Made by a program: the position numbers and the translations under genes. DNA of 64,000 nt from NCBI GenBank assembly GCA_030789695.1, contig CM061142.1:567167281-567231280 (forward strand), in the 5' to 3' direction. Within the stretch, counting starts at the first letter, position 1. Each line of letters opens with the position of its first letter. Below are positions 34,324-47,600 of the stretch, one piece after another. Source of the stretch: Scilla litardierei (Eukaryota; Streptophyta; Magnoliopsida; Asparagales; Asparagaceae). The notes under the pieces are model-generated. The model made no database searches, had not been told where the DNA came from, and saw nothing but the letters and a program-made list of their open reading frames with translations.

Positions 34324-34722
34324 GTTACACAAAAAGCCTTCGGGCGTTTCGGATGCTCTCCATGCGAGAGTGATCCCCGTGACTGTTATACAAAAAGCCT
34401 GCGGGCGTTTCGGATGCTTTCCCTATCGGAAGTGATCCCCGTGATACAAAAAGCCTTCAGGCGTTTCGGATACTTTCCCCCGCGGAAGTGATCCCTGTTA
34501 TACAAAAAGCCTTCGGGCGTTTCGGATGCTTTCCCCCGCGGAAGTGATCCCTGTTACCCAAAAAGCCTTCGGGCGTTTCGGATGCTTTCCCCCGTGAAAG
34601 TGATCCCTGTTACACAAAAAGCCTTCGGGCGTTTCGGATGCTTTCCAAGCGGAAGTGATCCCTGTTACACAAAAAGCCTTCGGGCGTTTCGGATGTTTCC
34701 CTAGCGGAAATGATCCCTGTAA
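34324..34722 (+). repeat. ~54-bp tandem repeat with UUCG hairpins, LTR 1
   Basis: About seven units. Each holds ACAAAAAGCCTTCGGGCGTTT, whose GCC-TTCG-GGC core would be a UUCG tetraloop in RNA. A second imperfect hairpin of form GGAT..TTTCC..GGAA..ATCC follows. Confidence 0.85.
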
Positions 34723-35536
34723 ATCTTGTCCTGAGTTCCTGGGGTTGGGGTTGGGTTGAGCGTGCGCACGGTAAGAGGGTCTGATCCCCCTCGAACCGTA
34801 AGGCGTGAACCCTTTCGTGTCTCACTTGTCTTGTCTTGTCTTGTCTTGTTCCGTCACGTCCCGACTTGTCTTGACACCTGTAGGTTAGTCCCGTAGTTGG
34901 TAGCACACGCTACGACTACTACTTGCTACGCTTTACTTTCCAGCTGCGTTACTTCCTGTTGTGTTACTCTGTTATAACCACAGCATGCTAATCAACCAGT
35001 AAACTGTTGTGATATAGAACCTCAGCATGCTAATCAACCAGTAAACCATTGTTTAAAGTTCGGTGCACTTGCAGTAAGTCTAACCCTCCTTGTAGACTTT
35101 ACCTGACGTACAGTTCCTTTCTCTTGGGTGATGTACGTCAGGTGTTCAGCCAGAGATCGTGGACGAGGCAGACTCACTGGAGTACGAGGAGCCGAGGACG
35201 TCGACCCAGAGCACGTGCCTGACGAGGACCAGACCTTGAGGTCTTTTTAGTCGTCACTTTCAAAGGTTACTACTTTTAGTTTGCTTTTAGATAGTTTGTT
35301 GCCACGCTTAGGCTTCTTTTTAGACTTTGTACTTGATGGATATTATATCTCTAATTTTAATGAATGCAACTTCCTTTCTGTACTTTCTGTTGTTTCGAAC
35401 TATATTAATGCAAGAACCTGAAATTTTAAAAATGGTACCCCTATAGACGCTTATTGGGTCCGAGCCTCTCAGCTCTGGCCTAAGCGGGCATTAGTCACGC
35501 TTCGCCTCCGTCCATTTTGGGAAGCGGGGCGTGACA

Positions 35537-38280
35537 GGTTTTAGTGATGGCCCATGCAGGTCTCGCAAAAGTTCGGAACAATAAGAGTACCGCATTCATT
35601 TAATATCCATGTGCAAGTCTAAATTAGGTTTCCCATTTTTAGATGGTAGGAAGACTTAGATAGACACCCAGTTTTGATAGTCTGACGCCTTGTTTAAGAT
35701 TTAGTCATCCCCGTCCTAGAATATCTTAGTAGCCCCTCTTGACTCTGACCGTGGAAGATTTCCAGAGCCCTTCTTTTAGTCGTTCGCTCAGGTCCATCCA
35801 CTTCGGGCCCAGCAGAACGTGACCTTGATTCTCTTAGGAATCTTCCCCTTAGATCCTGATTATAGTCTAGCTTATTAGGAAGTCTTGAAGCTGAGTTATC
35901 CTGATCTTTAGACGACTCGATGATTAGAACTCTGACTTCTAGCGTCTCCCTGATCATTATACTTTTGTGTTATCGGTCGTAGAGTTCCATCGTAGCTCTC
36001 CACGATTCGTATCCTACACATATTCTTCAAGCGATCATTTTCCTGTCTTCCGATTCACGTGATCGTTTCCTGACGATTGTCGTCGACCCTTCAAATCCCT
36101 TCCTTGACCAATTCTTCTTCCTCTAAAAGTATTTTTTGAAATTTATTATTAAGTTTTTCGCTCAGCTGAATTTCTTTGAAAACCCCTATATTATATATTT
36201 CAAAATTTCTTGTTTTTCGATTGAGTTAAAGAAAATTCTTTCACTGATCTTGAAACATCCCTGGTCGTAAAATTATTTTACTATCTTGTACCTATTTTCA
36301 AATCGGCATCTTTCGTGTTTCTGTTTTAAACCTTGTTATCAATTCTATAATCCAATATATATATATTACTTTTCTAAACTACAAAATTTTATTGCTAATC
36401 ACTTACCGCACGTACTTTTAGAATATTTTCTAAACCAAAGAGAACTTTAAATTTATTCTTGTATATGTATAAACAGCCCTATGTTCATCGTGCTCGTACT
36501 TCAAGAAATCTTTGTTTAGACTTATTTTCATTTGCAAAGCAATCGCTACCTAACCCTACTTTTATTTCCTTCACCTAACTCTTTTTTCCAAATTGTAATA
36601 AATCTTACCATCTGCTCACTTCTTCCTACAATTTTATTAAATATAAAAGTATATGACATCATATTTTGCACGTAATTCTCCTTTCAACTATCTAATTATT
36701 TTGAAGAATATTTTTGCTCCATCCAACCAACTACCTCCTTACCCCGCCATATTTGAACTCGTTCTTTCCGATCTTACTTCGTTCTCTTTTGGTTTAGTTT
36801 TTCCTTCTTTCTATTGTTTAGATATTAGTGCTTGTAGTTGCCTGTGTCGACTCTAGTTTGGTAGTAGGCCCTTTTGGCAGGTGATGTCGTCGTAGTGCAT
36901 GAGTATAAGTAGAGTGTGTAGACCTGTATGAGTGTGTCATCTTTAGGATTCTGATATTTGCCTTTTCGTGTCTTGAGTGAGTTCTCAGTGTTAACCATGA
37001 TATGATTGAAGTTGTCTGAATGACGGTATTCATACGTATATGAATAGGGTCATAGCAGGCAATTTCCTTAGACGTAGTTTTTCGCGATTATAGAATAGCT
37101 TAACTTTGACTGAATGTGATTGTATCAAAACTTTGTTTTCTTTTAAACCAAATCTTTAAAGTTTTGAGACTAGCTCACGAGATCACCAATCACATATCCT
37201 CCCTCATCCTTGCCACAACTCTACACGTTTTCCAAATGTTTTGAAATGTGTCTTGGGTTTTAAGTTTCCCTTTTCTCTTCTTTTCTCTCCATTTAGAAAT
37301 GTTATGTTTTGGTTGTTATAGTTTTGGGACTAGCCATTATTGTTGTAGGACTTGTTTGCGGGTAGGCTCAAGGAGAGATGAGATTTGTTATAGAAATGAT
37401 TGACCGATTTTGGAACAATAGGATATTGGAATAGATTTCTTTCGGATGGAAAGAATGGGCTGTCCAAGAATTATTTATAAAACCGAAGTATGGCAAACTC
37501 GATGGAGAATTCTGGTTGAATGAGATTATATGCGTGAAGATGAGAACTAATCAGATTTGAGTCTTAGACGAATGGTAGATATGGATGACTACAGAGTATG
37601 GTTGGAGTTAGGGTGATCTTGAGATTGAGTAGAGCTTTTATTAGCATCGAGACTTGATTGTTGAGTTGACGTGAGAAGACATTGGGAGTAACACGACGTG
37701 TTGAGATAAATGGATGGTTAGGTTGTCGGATTTAATATTGGTTGAAAATAATTATAACAAGTAGGAGGGATGTGATTTTGATAGTTCGATTATTTGGCGG
37801 ATAGACTTATGGGAAGATATGACAAGGAATATATTGAGCACAATGCGATTGTTGATTTGCGAAAGGTATGATGAGATAGACAAATGTTCGTCTTGGATTG
37901 GTGATCGACTAGAACATAAGTTTAGCAATTGATTAATATTGGGAAGAGAATTAGAAATTTAAAGATGTTATTGAGCGATGATGTTTAGTGGAATGGTAGG
38001 GTAAGAGAAGGTGATTATTATTCTCTTATGAGGACTTGGAGTTGGAAATTTCACCAGCAATGATGGGTCTATGGTTAAGTCTTAGGATGTGAGATTAGAC
38101 GTGGCATTATCCATTGAAAAGAAGGGTTATGAAGGATTAATTAAAGAACATTGATTGAAGTTATATGATTAGCGATCTATAGGCGTAGTCATGAGAGTTT
38201 TGGGGTATAAGGTTATATAGATGTTATTATTATTAGTATGAGTGATTCCGAGGACGGAATCATTTCTAAGGTGGGTAGAA
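35537..38280 (+). other. internal region 1 of the three-LTR element, non-coding
   Basis: 2744 bp of AT-rich DNA. It begins GGTTTTAGTGATGGCCCATG (candidate primer region shared with T) and ends with ATTCCG-AGGA-CGGAAT (38245-38260) and the polypurine stretch AAGGTGGGTAGAA. No retroviral domain or long ORF is present on either strand. Confidence 0.85.
38245..38260 (+). promoter_or_regulatory. AGGA-loop hairpin beside the polypurine tract
   Basis: ATTCCG-AGGA-CGGAAT is identical to the hairpin of chromovirus T (17277-17292); a second copy is at 44627-44642. Confidence 0.6.
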
Positions 38281-41200
38281 TGTAACGGCCGCTTTCCGAC
38301 CGTTCGTATTTTCCGCGTGCACGTACCTTTCGTGCACGTATTTTATTTAACTCTTTCTTGGTTTTGGTATATACGATGTGATATGCCGTTGTGACCGTAT
38401 GGAAGTGTAGAATTTTATGGTAATTTTTTTGGAGACGTCATTTCACGGCTCGTTTTCTCGCAAAACAGCTTTGAATGGAAGGGCGTTTTGGTCTTTTGGC
38501 ACCAATACGCGGTTCCTGATTTTACGATAATTTTTGGTAGGTGTAACACCCGATCGGACACCGTAGCTCCGTACTTCTCGTCTCCACGATCGTCCAGGTA
38601 TTTTCGGATTATTTTTTTCGATGCACGTGGTGGAAGATATCCCCTAATCAATTTTCAACCGTTGATTAGTCACTAATCTTTTGAATTTCAAATTTAAAAT
38701 CAAATCCTAATCAAATCTTTGGAGAATCCTACGTTTCATGTCAAATATTTTCTGGGCTACCCTCACCCCATATTACCCTAAGATATACACCCCCCTCTCT
38801 CACACTCTCTCTCACCCATCCCTTAAATACACATCCTATATAGCAAACCACCATGTTAAAAACACAACCCAAAAAGCCCTAGAGGAAAACCCACGCATGA
38901 CAGCCGCCGCCACCTCTCCACCGGCGCGTGAGAGCTCCGGCCACCCCTCACAACTCCGGCCATCTCTCCCTATCATTTCCCTCTCCTATCTCCTCCCTCT
39001 CTTCCCTAAAAGCCATTGAAAATCAACCCATGGCCGCAAGCTTTCATCCGCCCAGATTTTCCGGCCACCTTGCCGCCGCTCTCCGGCCACCACGGCCACC
39101 AAGGCAGCCCCCAAGCTTTCCAACTCCGGCCACCACCTTCTCATCCACCTTCTCCTCCATCTCCACCTCTCCAAGACATCAAAAACTCCATGAAAACCAC
39201 ACAAAACACAGCCCAGGCCAGAACTGCGCCCCGCCGGAAAACACCGCCGGCCGGCCACCTCCGGCCACCCCCTCCGGCGACCACCAGCCCCGATCAACTC
39301 CTCTCTGACCCCCCAAGCATCTCCACCTCCCCTTACCCTCTTCCCTCATCTCTATCTCCCTCAAAACGCTTTCAAAAACAACCCAAACGACAGTTTTACA
39401 GATCTGCGCCACCGCCGGAAAAACTCACGCCCACCGACCATCCGGTCACCTACGACGACCACCCTACCGCCGTTGGATTCCTAACAAAACCACCTACCAA
39501 CTGCAATTTTCCTCACACTCATAGCCCACCTGTAGCTCCCAAAACCATCGTCGGAACACGTCGCATCCGCTGTTTTTCACAGATCTGGAAGCTGAACTTC
39601 GCCGCCCACGCACGGCCACCTCCGATCACCCCCGGCAACAACTCCACTGCCGTTGGCTTCGTCTTGAAGTCCTTTACCCACTGCAAATTTCCGTTTCTGC
39701 TGTTCGTCTCTGAAATTTTACTGAGACGCGCGACAACGGACGTGGCGCGAATCTGTCCTCCCCGGCTTCTCACGGCCACCCACCGCCGTGCGATCGCGCC
39801 GTCGACCATCCACCGGGCCGAGCATCTTTTCTTGGTCCCACTTCATCTACCAACAGTCTCCTTGGACTCTCGGAGTTCACGTGCATTGCCGCACGCACGT
39901 ACTTTTAGCCGACGTCGCCGTTATCGTGAAGAACCGTTGCGCTACTCGCAATGGGAAGGAGATCGCTGATTAGCTCGCTGATTTTACGTCACCACCCCGC
40001 TGTCCAGAGGTACCTCGCTGCGCTACCCACGGCCAAGGAGTTCCAGACGACGTCGAAGTTTCTCCGTTCAGACCCGACTTCCGCTTGTTGGACGACATTA
40101 CGAGGTTAGTTTCCCTAACGAGTAGTAAAACCCACACTGTAGCAAAACTGAACCCTAAACTAAAACTGGACAACTACAATTAAATTTACTTTTTCGCATC
40201 AGTAAAATGTTTTCACTATAGAAAAGCGACCATCGGACAATTTTCTGTGCATATAGGGTAGTGGTCGATTTAGGCTGAACAAGAACACCAAATTGTGACT
40301 TTGACAAATAGGGTAGTCCCGATAACCTAGAAACGAACCTAAATAGGATTTGATGGAAATCGCGACCTGACACCGTCGCCGTGACACTATTTCAGACGGA
40401 CTTCCGCGGACGAGACGCTTGGACGAGACGCTTCGGGAGGACGACACACTCGCCATCGCAGGCAAGTGTACCCACCTGCGTTTTTGATCGTGCTTTGGTC
40501 TTAGATTGCTAGAACTGTTAGACTGTGAATGTATAAGAACCGGACGTGAAATGATAGCGTCCGGGACGCCCTAGACGACTTAGACTTGACGACGAAGTCT
40601 AAGCTCGACAAACAACAACTTTTGACACCGTAGGACTATCTTGTGTGTGCGTGCGTGTGGACACCCTAGAATAACAATTCCTTACACTTGTCATGTCATG
40701 TCCCTGTTACACAAAAAGCCTTCGGGCGTTTCGGATGCTCTCCATGCGAGAGTGATCCCCGTGACTGTTATACAAAAAGCCTGCGGGCGTTTCGGATGCT
40801 TTCCCTAGCGGAAGTGATCCCCGTGATACAAAAAGCCTTCAGGCGTTTTGGATGCTTTCCCCCGCGGAAGTGATCCCTGTTATACAAAAAGCCTTCGGGC
40901 GTTTCGGATGCTTTCCCCCGCGGAAGTGATCCCTGTTATCCAAAAAGCCTTCGGGCGTTTCGGATGCTTTCCCCCGTGAAAGTGATCCCTGTTACACAAA
41001 AAGCCTTCGGGCGTTTCGGATGCTTTCCAAGCGGAAGTGATCCCTGTTACACAAAAAGCCTTCGAGCGTTTCGGATGTTTCCCTAGCGGAAATGATCCCT
41101 GTAAATCTTGTCCTGAGTTCCTGGGGTTGGGGTTGGGTTGAGCGTGCGCACGGTAAGAGGGTCTGATCCCCCTCGAACCGTAAGGCGTGAACCCTTTCGT

Positions 41201-41918
41201 GTCTCACTTGTCTTGTCTTGTCTTGTCTTGTTCCGTCACGTCCCGACTTGTCTTGACACCTGTAGGTTAGTCCCGTAGTTGGTAGCACACGCTACGACTA
41301 CTACTTGCTACGCTTTACTTTCCAGCTGCGTTACTTCCTGTTGTGTTACTCTGTTATAACCACAGCATGCTAATCAACCAGTAAACTGTTGTGATATAGA
41401 ACCTCAGCATGCTAATCAACCAGTAAACCATTGTTTAAAGTTCGGTGCACTTGCAGTAAGTCTAACCCTCCTTGTAGACTTTACCTGACGTACAGTTCCT
41501 TTCTCTTGGGTGATGTACGTCAGGTGTTCAGCCAGAGATCGTGGACGAGGCAGACTCACTGGAGTACGAGGAGCCGAGGACGTCGACCCAGAGCACGTGC
41601 CTGACGAGGACCAGACCTTGAGGTCTTTTTAGTCGTCACTTTCAAAGGTTACTACTTTTAGTTTGCTTTTAGATAGTTTGTTGCCACGCTTAGTCTTCTT
41701 TTTAGACTTTGTACTTGATGGATATTATATCTCTAATTTTAATGAATGCAACTTCCTTTCTGTACTTTCTGTTGTTTCGAACTATATTAATGCAAGAACC
41801 TGAAATTTTAAAAATGGTACCCCTACAGACGCTTATTGGGTCCGAGCCTCTCAGCTCTGGCCTAAGCGGGCCTTAGTCACGCTTCGCCTCCGTCCATTTT
41901 GGGAAGCGGGGCGTGACA
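38281..41918 (+). repeat. LTR 2 (middle) of the three-LTR element
   Basis: 3638 bp. It shares the bases of LTR 3 at most variable sites in the first ~2.1 kb, and the bases of LTR 1 at many in the last ~1.4 kb, as expected for a recombinant LTR. Repeat array at 40705-41104. Confidence 0.9.
40705..41104 (+). repeat. ~54-bp tandem repeat with UUCG hairpins, LTR 2
   Basis: Same array as 34324-34722. The last unit has CCTTCGAGCG, which breaks the closing pair of its tetraloop stem. Confidence 0.85.
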
Positions 41919-44662
41919 GGTTTTAGTGATGGCCCATGCAGGTCTCGCAAAAGTTCGGAACAATAAGAGTACCGCATTCATTTAATATCCATGTGCAAGT
42001 CTAAATTAGGTTTCCCATTTTTAGATGGTAGGAAGACTTAGATAGACACCCAGTTTTGATAGTCTGACGCCTTGTTTAAGATTTAGTCATCCCCGTCCTA
42101 GAATATCTTAGTAGCCCCTCTTGACTCTGACCGTGGAAGATTTCCAGAGCCCTTCTTTTAGTCGTTCGCTCAGGTCCATCCACTTCGGGCCCAGCAGAAC
42201 GTGACCTTGATTCTCTTAGGAATCTTCCCCTTAGATCCTGATTATAGTCTAGCTTATTAGGAAGTCTTGAAGCTGAGTTATCCTGATCTTTAGACGACTC
42301 GATGATTAGAACTCTGACTTCTAGCGTCTCCCTGATCATTACACTTTTGTGTTATCGGTCGTAGAGTTCCATCGTAGCTCTTCACGATTCGTATCCTACA
42401 CATATTCTTCAAGCGATCATTTTCCTGTCTTCCGATTCACGTGATCGTTTCCTGACGATTGTCGTCGACCCTTCAAATCCCTTCCTTGACCAATTCTTCT
42501 TCCTCTAAAAGTATTTTTTGAAATTTATTATTAAGTTTTTCGCTCAGCTGAATTTCTTTGAAAACCCCTATATTATATATTTCAAAATTTCTTGTTTTTC
42601 GATTGAGTTAAAGAAAATTCTTTCACTGATCTTGAAACATCCCTGGTCGTAAAATTATTTTACTATCTTGTACCTATTTTCAAATCGGCATCTTTCGTGT
42701 TTCTGTTTTAAACCTTGTTATCAATTCTATAATCCAATATATATATATTACTTTTCTAAACTACAAAATTTTATTGCTAATCACTTACCGCACGTACTTT
42801 TAGAATATTTTCTAAACCAAAGAGAACTTTAAATTTATTCTTGTATATGTATAAACAGCCCTATGTTCATCGTGCTCGTACTTCAAGAAATCTTTGTTTA
42901 GACTTATTTTCATTTGCAAAGCAATCGCTACCTCACCCTACTTTTATTTCCTTCACCTAACTCTTTTTTCCAAATTGTAATAAATCTTACCATCTGCTCA
43001 CTTCTTCCTACAATTTTATTAAATATAAAAGTATATGACATCATATTTTGCACGTAATTCTCCTTTCAACTATCTAATTATTTTGAAGAATATTTTTGCT
43101 CCATCCAACCAACTATCTCCTTACCCCGCCATATTTGAACTCGTTCTTTCCGATCTTACTTCGTTCTCTTTTGGTTTAGTTTTTCCTTCTTTCTATTGTT
43201 TAGATATTAATGCTTGTAGTTGCCTGTGTCGACTCTAGTTTGGTAGTAGGCCCTTTTGGCAGGTGATGTCGTCGTAGTGCATGAGTATAAGTAGAGTGTG
43301 TAGACCTGTATGAGTGTGTCATCTTTAGGATTCTGATATTTGCCTTTTCGTGTCTTGAGTGAGTTCTCAGTGTTAACCATGATATGATTGAAGTTGTCTG
43401 AATGACGGTATTCATACGTATATGAATAGGGTCATAGCAGGCAATTTCCTTAGACGTAGTTTTTCGCGATTATAGAATAGCTTAACTTTGACTGAATGTG
43501 ATTGTATCAAAACTTTGTTTTCTTTTAAACCAAATCTTTAAAGTTTTGAGACTAGCTCACGAGATCACCAATCACATATCCTCCCTCATCCTTGCCACAA
43601 CTCTACACGTTTTCCAAATGTTTTGAAATGTGTCTTGGGTTTTAAGTTTCCCTTTTCTCTTCTTTTCTCTCCATTTAGAAATGTTATGTTTTGGTTGTTA
43701 TAGTTTTGGGACTAGCCATTATTGTTGTAGGACTTGTTTGCGGGTAGGCTCAAGGAGAGATGAGATTTGTTATAGAAATGATTGACCGATTTTGGAACAA
43801 TAGGATATTGGAATAGATTTCTTTCGGATGGAAAGAATGGGCTGTCCAAGAATTATTTATAAAACCGAAGTATGGCAAACTCGATGGAGAATTCTGGTTG
43901 AATGAGATTATATGCGTGAAGATGAGAACTAATCAGATTTGAGTCTTAGACGAATGGTAGATATGGATGACTACAGAGTATGGTTGGAGTTAGGGTGATC
44001 TTGAGATTGAGTAGAGCTTTTATTAGCATCGAGACTTGATTGTTGAGTTGACGTGAGAAGACATTGGGAGTAACACGACGTGTTGAGATAAATGGATGGT
44101 TAGGTTGTCGGATTTAATATTGGTTGAAAATAATTATAACAAGTAGGAGGGATGTGATTTTGATAGTTCGATTATTTGGCGGATAGACTTATGGGAAGAT
44201 ATGACAAGGAATATATTGAGCACAATGCGATTGTTGATTTGCGAAAGGTATGATGAGATAGACAAATGTTCGTCTTGGATTGGTGATCGACTAGAACATA
44301 AGTTTAGCAATTGATTAATATTGGGAAGAGAATTAGAAATTTAAAGATGTTATTGAGCGATGATGTTTAGTGGAATGGTAGGGTAAGAGAAGGTGATTAT
44401 TATTCTCTTATGAGGACTTGGAGTTGGAAATTTCACCAGCAATGATGGGTCTATGGTTAAGTCTTAGGATGTGAGATTAGACGTGGCATTATCCATTGAA
44501 AAGAAGGGTTATGAAGGATTAATTAAAGAACATTGATTGAAGTTATATGATTAGCGATCTATAGGCGTAGTCATGAGAGTTTTGGGGTATAAGGTTATAT
44601 AGATGTTATTATTATTAGTATGAGTGATTCCGAGGACGGAATCATTTCTAAGGTGGGTAGAA
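41919..44662 (+). other. internal region 2 of the three-LTR element, non-coding
   Basis: 2744 bp, same length as internal region 1 and nearly identical (a few substitutions seen by eye). Ends with the hairpin at 44627-44642. Confidence 0.85.
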
Positions 44663-47600
44663 TGTAACGGCCGCTTTCCGACCGTTCGTATTTTCCGCGT
44701 GCACGTACCTTTCGTGCACGTATTTTATTTGACTCTTTCTTGGTTTTGGTATATACGATGTGATATGCCGTTGTGACCGTATGGAAGTGTAGAATTTTAT
44801 GGTAATTTTTTTGGAGACGTCATTTCACGGCTCGTTTTCTCGCAAAACAGCTTTGAATGGAAGGGCGTTTTGGTCTTTTGGCACCAATACGCGGTTCCTG
44901 ATTTTACGATAATTTTTGGTAGGTGTAACACCCGATCGGACACCGTAGCTCCGTACTTCTCGTCTCCACGATCGTCCAGGTATTTTCGGATTATTTTTTT
45001 CGATGCACGTGGTGGAAGATATCCCCTAATCAATTTTCAACCGTTGATTAGTCACTAATCTTTTGAATTTCAAATTTAAAATCAAATCCTAATCAAATCT
45101 TTGGAGAATCCTACGTTTCATGTCAAATATTTTCTGGGCTACCCTCACCCCATATTACCCTAAGATATACACCCCCCTCTCTCACACTCTCTCTCACCCA
45201 TCCCTTAAATACACATCCTATATAGCAAACCACCATGTTAAAAACACAACCCAAAAAGCCCTAGAGGAAAACCCACGCATGACAGCCGCCGCCACCTCTC
45301 CACCGGCGCGTGAGAGCTCCGGCCACCCCTCACAACTCCGGCCATCTCTCCCTATCATTTCCCTCTCCTATCTCCTCCCTCTCTTCCCTAAAAGCCATTG
45401 AAAATCAACCCATGGCCGCAAGCTTTCATCCGCCCAGATTTTCCGGCCACCTTGCCGCCGCTCTCCGGCCACCACGGCCACCAAGGCAGCCCCCAAGCTT
45501 TCCAACTCCGGCCACCACCTTCTCATCCACCTTCTCCTCCATCTCCACCTCTCCAAGACATCAAAAACTCCATGAAAACCACACAAAACACAGCCCAGGC
45601 CAGAACTGCGCCCCGCCGGAAAACACCGCCGGCCGGCCACCTCCGGCCACCCCCTCCGGCGACCACCAGCCCCGATCAACTCCTCTCTGACCCCCAAGCA
45701 TCTCCACCTCCCCTTACCCTCTTCCCTCATCTCTATCTCCCTCAAAACGCTTTCAAAAACAACCCAAACGACAGTTTTACAGATCTGCGCCACCGCCGGA
45801 AAAACTCACGCCCACCGACCATCCGGTCACCTACGACGACCACCCTACCGCCGTTGGATTCCTAACAAAACCACCTACCAACTGCAATTTTCCTCACACT
45901 CATAGCCCACCTGTAGCTCCCAAAACCATCGTCGGAACACGTCGCATCCGCTGTTTTTCACAGATCTGGAAGCTGAACTTCGCCGCCCACGCACGGCCAC
46001 CTCCGATCACCCCCGGCAACAACTCCACTGCCGTTGGCTTCGTCTTGAAGTCCTTTACCCACTGCAAATTTCCGTTTCTGCTGTTCGTCTCTGAAATTTT
46101 ACTGAGACGCGCGACAACGGACGTGGCGCGAATCTGTCCTCCCCGGCTTCTCACGGCCACCCACCGCCGTGCGATCGCGCCGTCGACCATCCACCGGGCC
46201 GAGCATCTTTTCTTGGTCCCACTTCATCTACCAACAGTCTCCTTGGACTCTCGGAGTTCACGTGCATTGCCGCACGCACGTACTTTTAGCCGACGTCGCC
46301 GTTATCGTGAAGAACCGTTGCGCTACTCGCAATGGGAAGGAGATCGCTGATTAGCTCGCTGATTTTACGTCACCACCCCGCTGTCCAGAGGTACCTCGCT
46401 GCGCTACCCACGGCCAAGGAGTTCCAGACGACGTCGAAGTTTCTCCGTTCAGACCCGACTTCCGCTTGTTGGACGACATTACGAGGTTAGTTTCCCTAAC
46501 GAGTAGTAAAACCCACACTGTAGCAAAACTGAACCCTAAACTAAAACTGGACAACTACAATTAAATTTACTTTTTCGCATCAGTAAAATGTTTTCACTAT
46601 AGAAAAGCGACCATCGGACAATTTTCTGTGCATATAGGGTAGTGGTCGATTTAGGCTGAACAAGAACACCAAATTGTGACTTTGACAAATAGGGTAGTCC
46701 CGATAACCTAGAAACGAACCTAAATAGGATTTGATGGAAATCGCGACCTGACACCGTCGCCGTGACACTATTTCAGACGGACTTCCGCGGACGAGACGCT
46801 TGGACGAGACGCTTCGGGAGGACGACACACTCGCCATCGCAGGCAAGTGTACCCACCTGCGTTTTTGATCGTGCTTTGGTCTTAGATTGCTAGAACTGTT
46901 AGACTGTGAATGTATAAGAACCGGACGTGAAATGATAGCGTCCGGGACGCCCTAGACGACTTAGACTTGACGACGAAGTCTAAGCTCGACAAACAACAAC
47001 TTTTGACACCGTAGGACTATCTTATGTGTGCGTGCGTGTGGACACCCTAGAATAACAATTCCTTACACTTGTCATGTCATGTCCCTGTTACACAAAAAGC
47101 CTTCGGGCGTTTCGGATGCTCTCCATGCGAGAGTGATCCCCGTGACTGTTATACAAAAATCCTGCGGGCGTTTCGGATGCTTTCCCTAGCGGAAGTGATC
47201 CCCGTGATACAAAAAGCCTTCAGGCGTTTCGGATACTTTCCCCCGCAGAAGTGATCCCTGTTATACAAAAAGCCTTCGGGCGTTTCGGATGCTTTCCCCC
47301 GCGGAAGTGATCCCTGTTACCCAAAAAGCCTTCGGGCGTTTCGGATGCTTTCCCCCGTGAAAGTGATCCCTGTTACACAAAATGCCTTCGGGCGTTTCGG
47401 ATGCTTTCCAAGCGGAAGTGATCCCTGTTACACAAAAAGCCTTCGGGCGTTTCGGATGTTTCCCTAGCGGAAATGATCCCTGTAAATCTTGTCCTGAGTT
47501 CCTGGGGTTGGGGTTGGGTTGAGCGTGCGCACGGTAAGAGGGTCTGATCCCCCTCGAACCTTAAGGCGTGAACCCTTTCGTGTCTCACTTGTCTTGTCTT

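Larger units (their letters stand above)
31898..35536 (+). repeat. LTR 1 of the three-LTR element
   Basis: 3639 bp. TATA-like CCTATATAG at 32452-32460, then a long C-rich CCGGCCACC-type leader (32500-33450), and the ~54-bp repeat array at 34324-34722. Proline-rich ORFs inside are not kept between copies. Confidence 0.9.

Noticed and set aside
34324..34722. CRISPR-like look of the ~54-bp repeat array
   Set aside because: Plant retrotransposon context, no unique spacers, direct tandem units inside an LTR.
39016..39969. 317-codon ORF in LTR 2 of the three-LTR element (also 32808-33587 and 45398-45865)
   Set aside because: Proline-rich translation of C-rich leader. The frame is broken differently in the other two LTR copies by a single C indel, so it is not under coding constraint.
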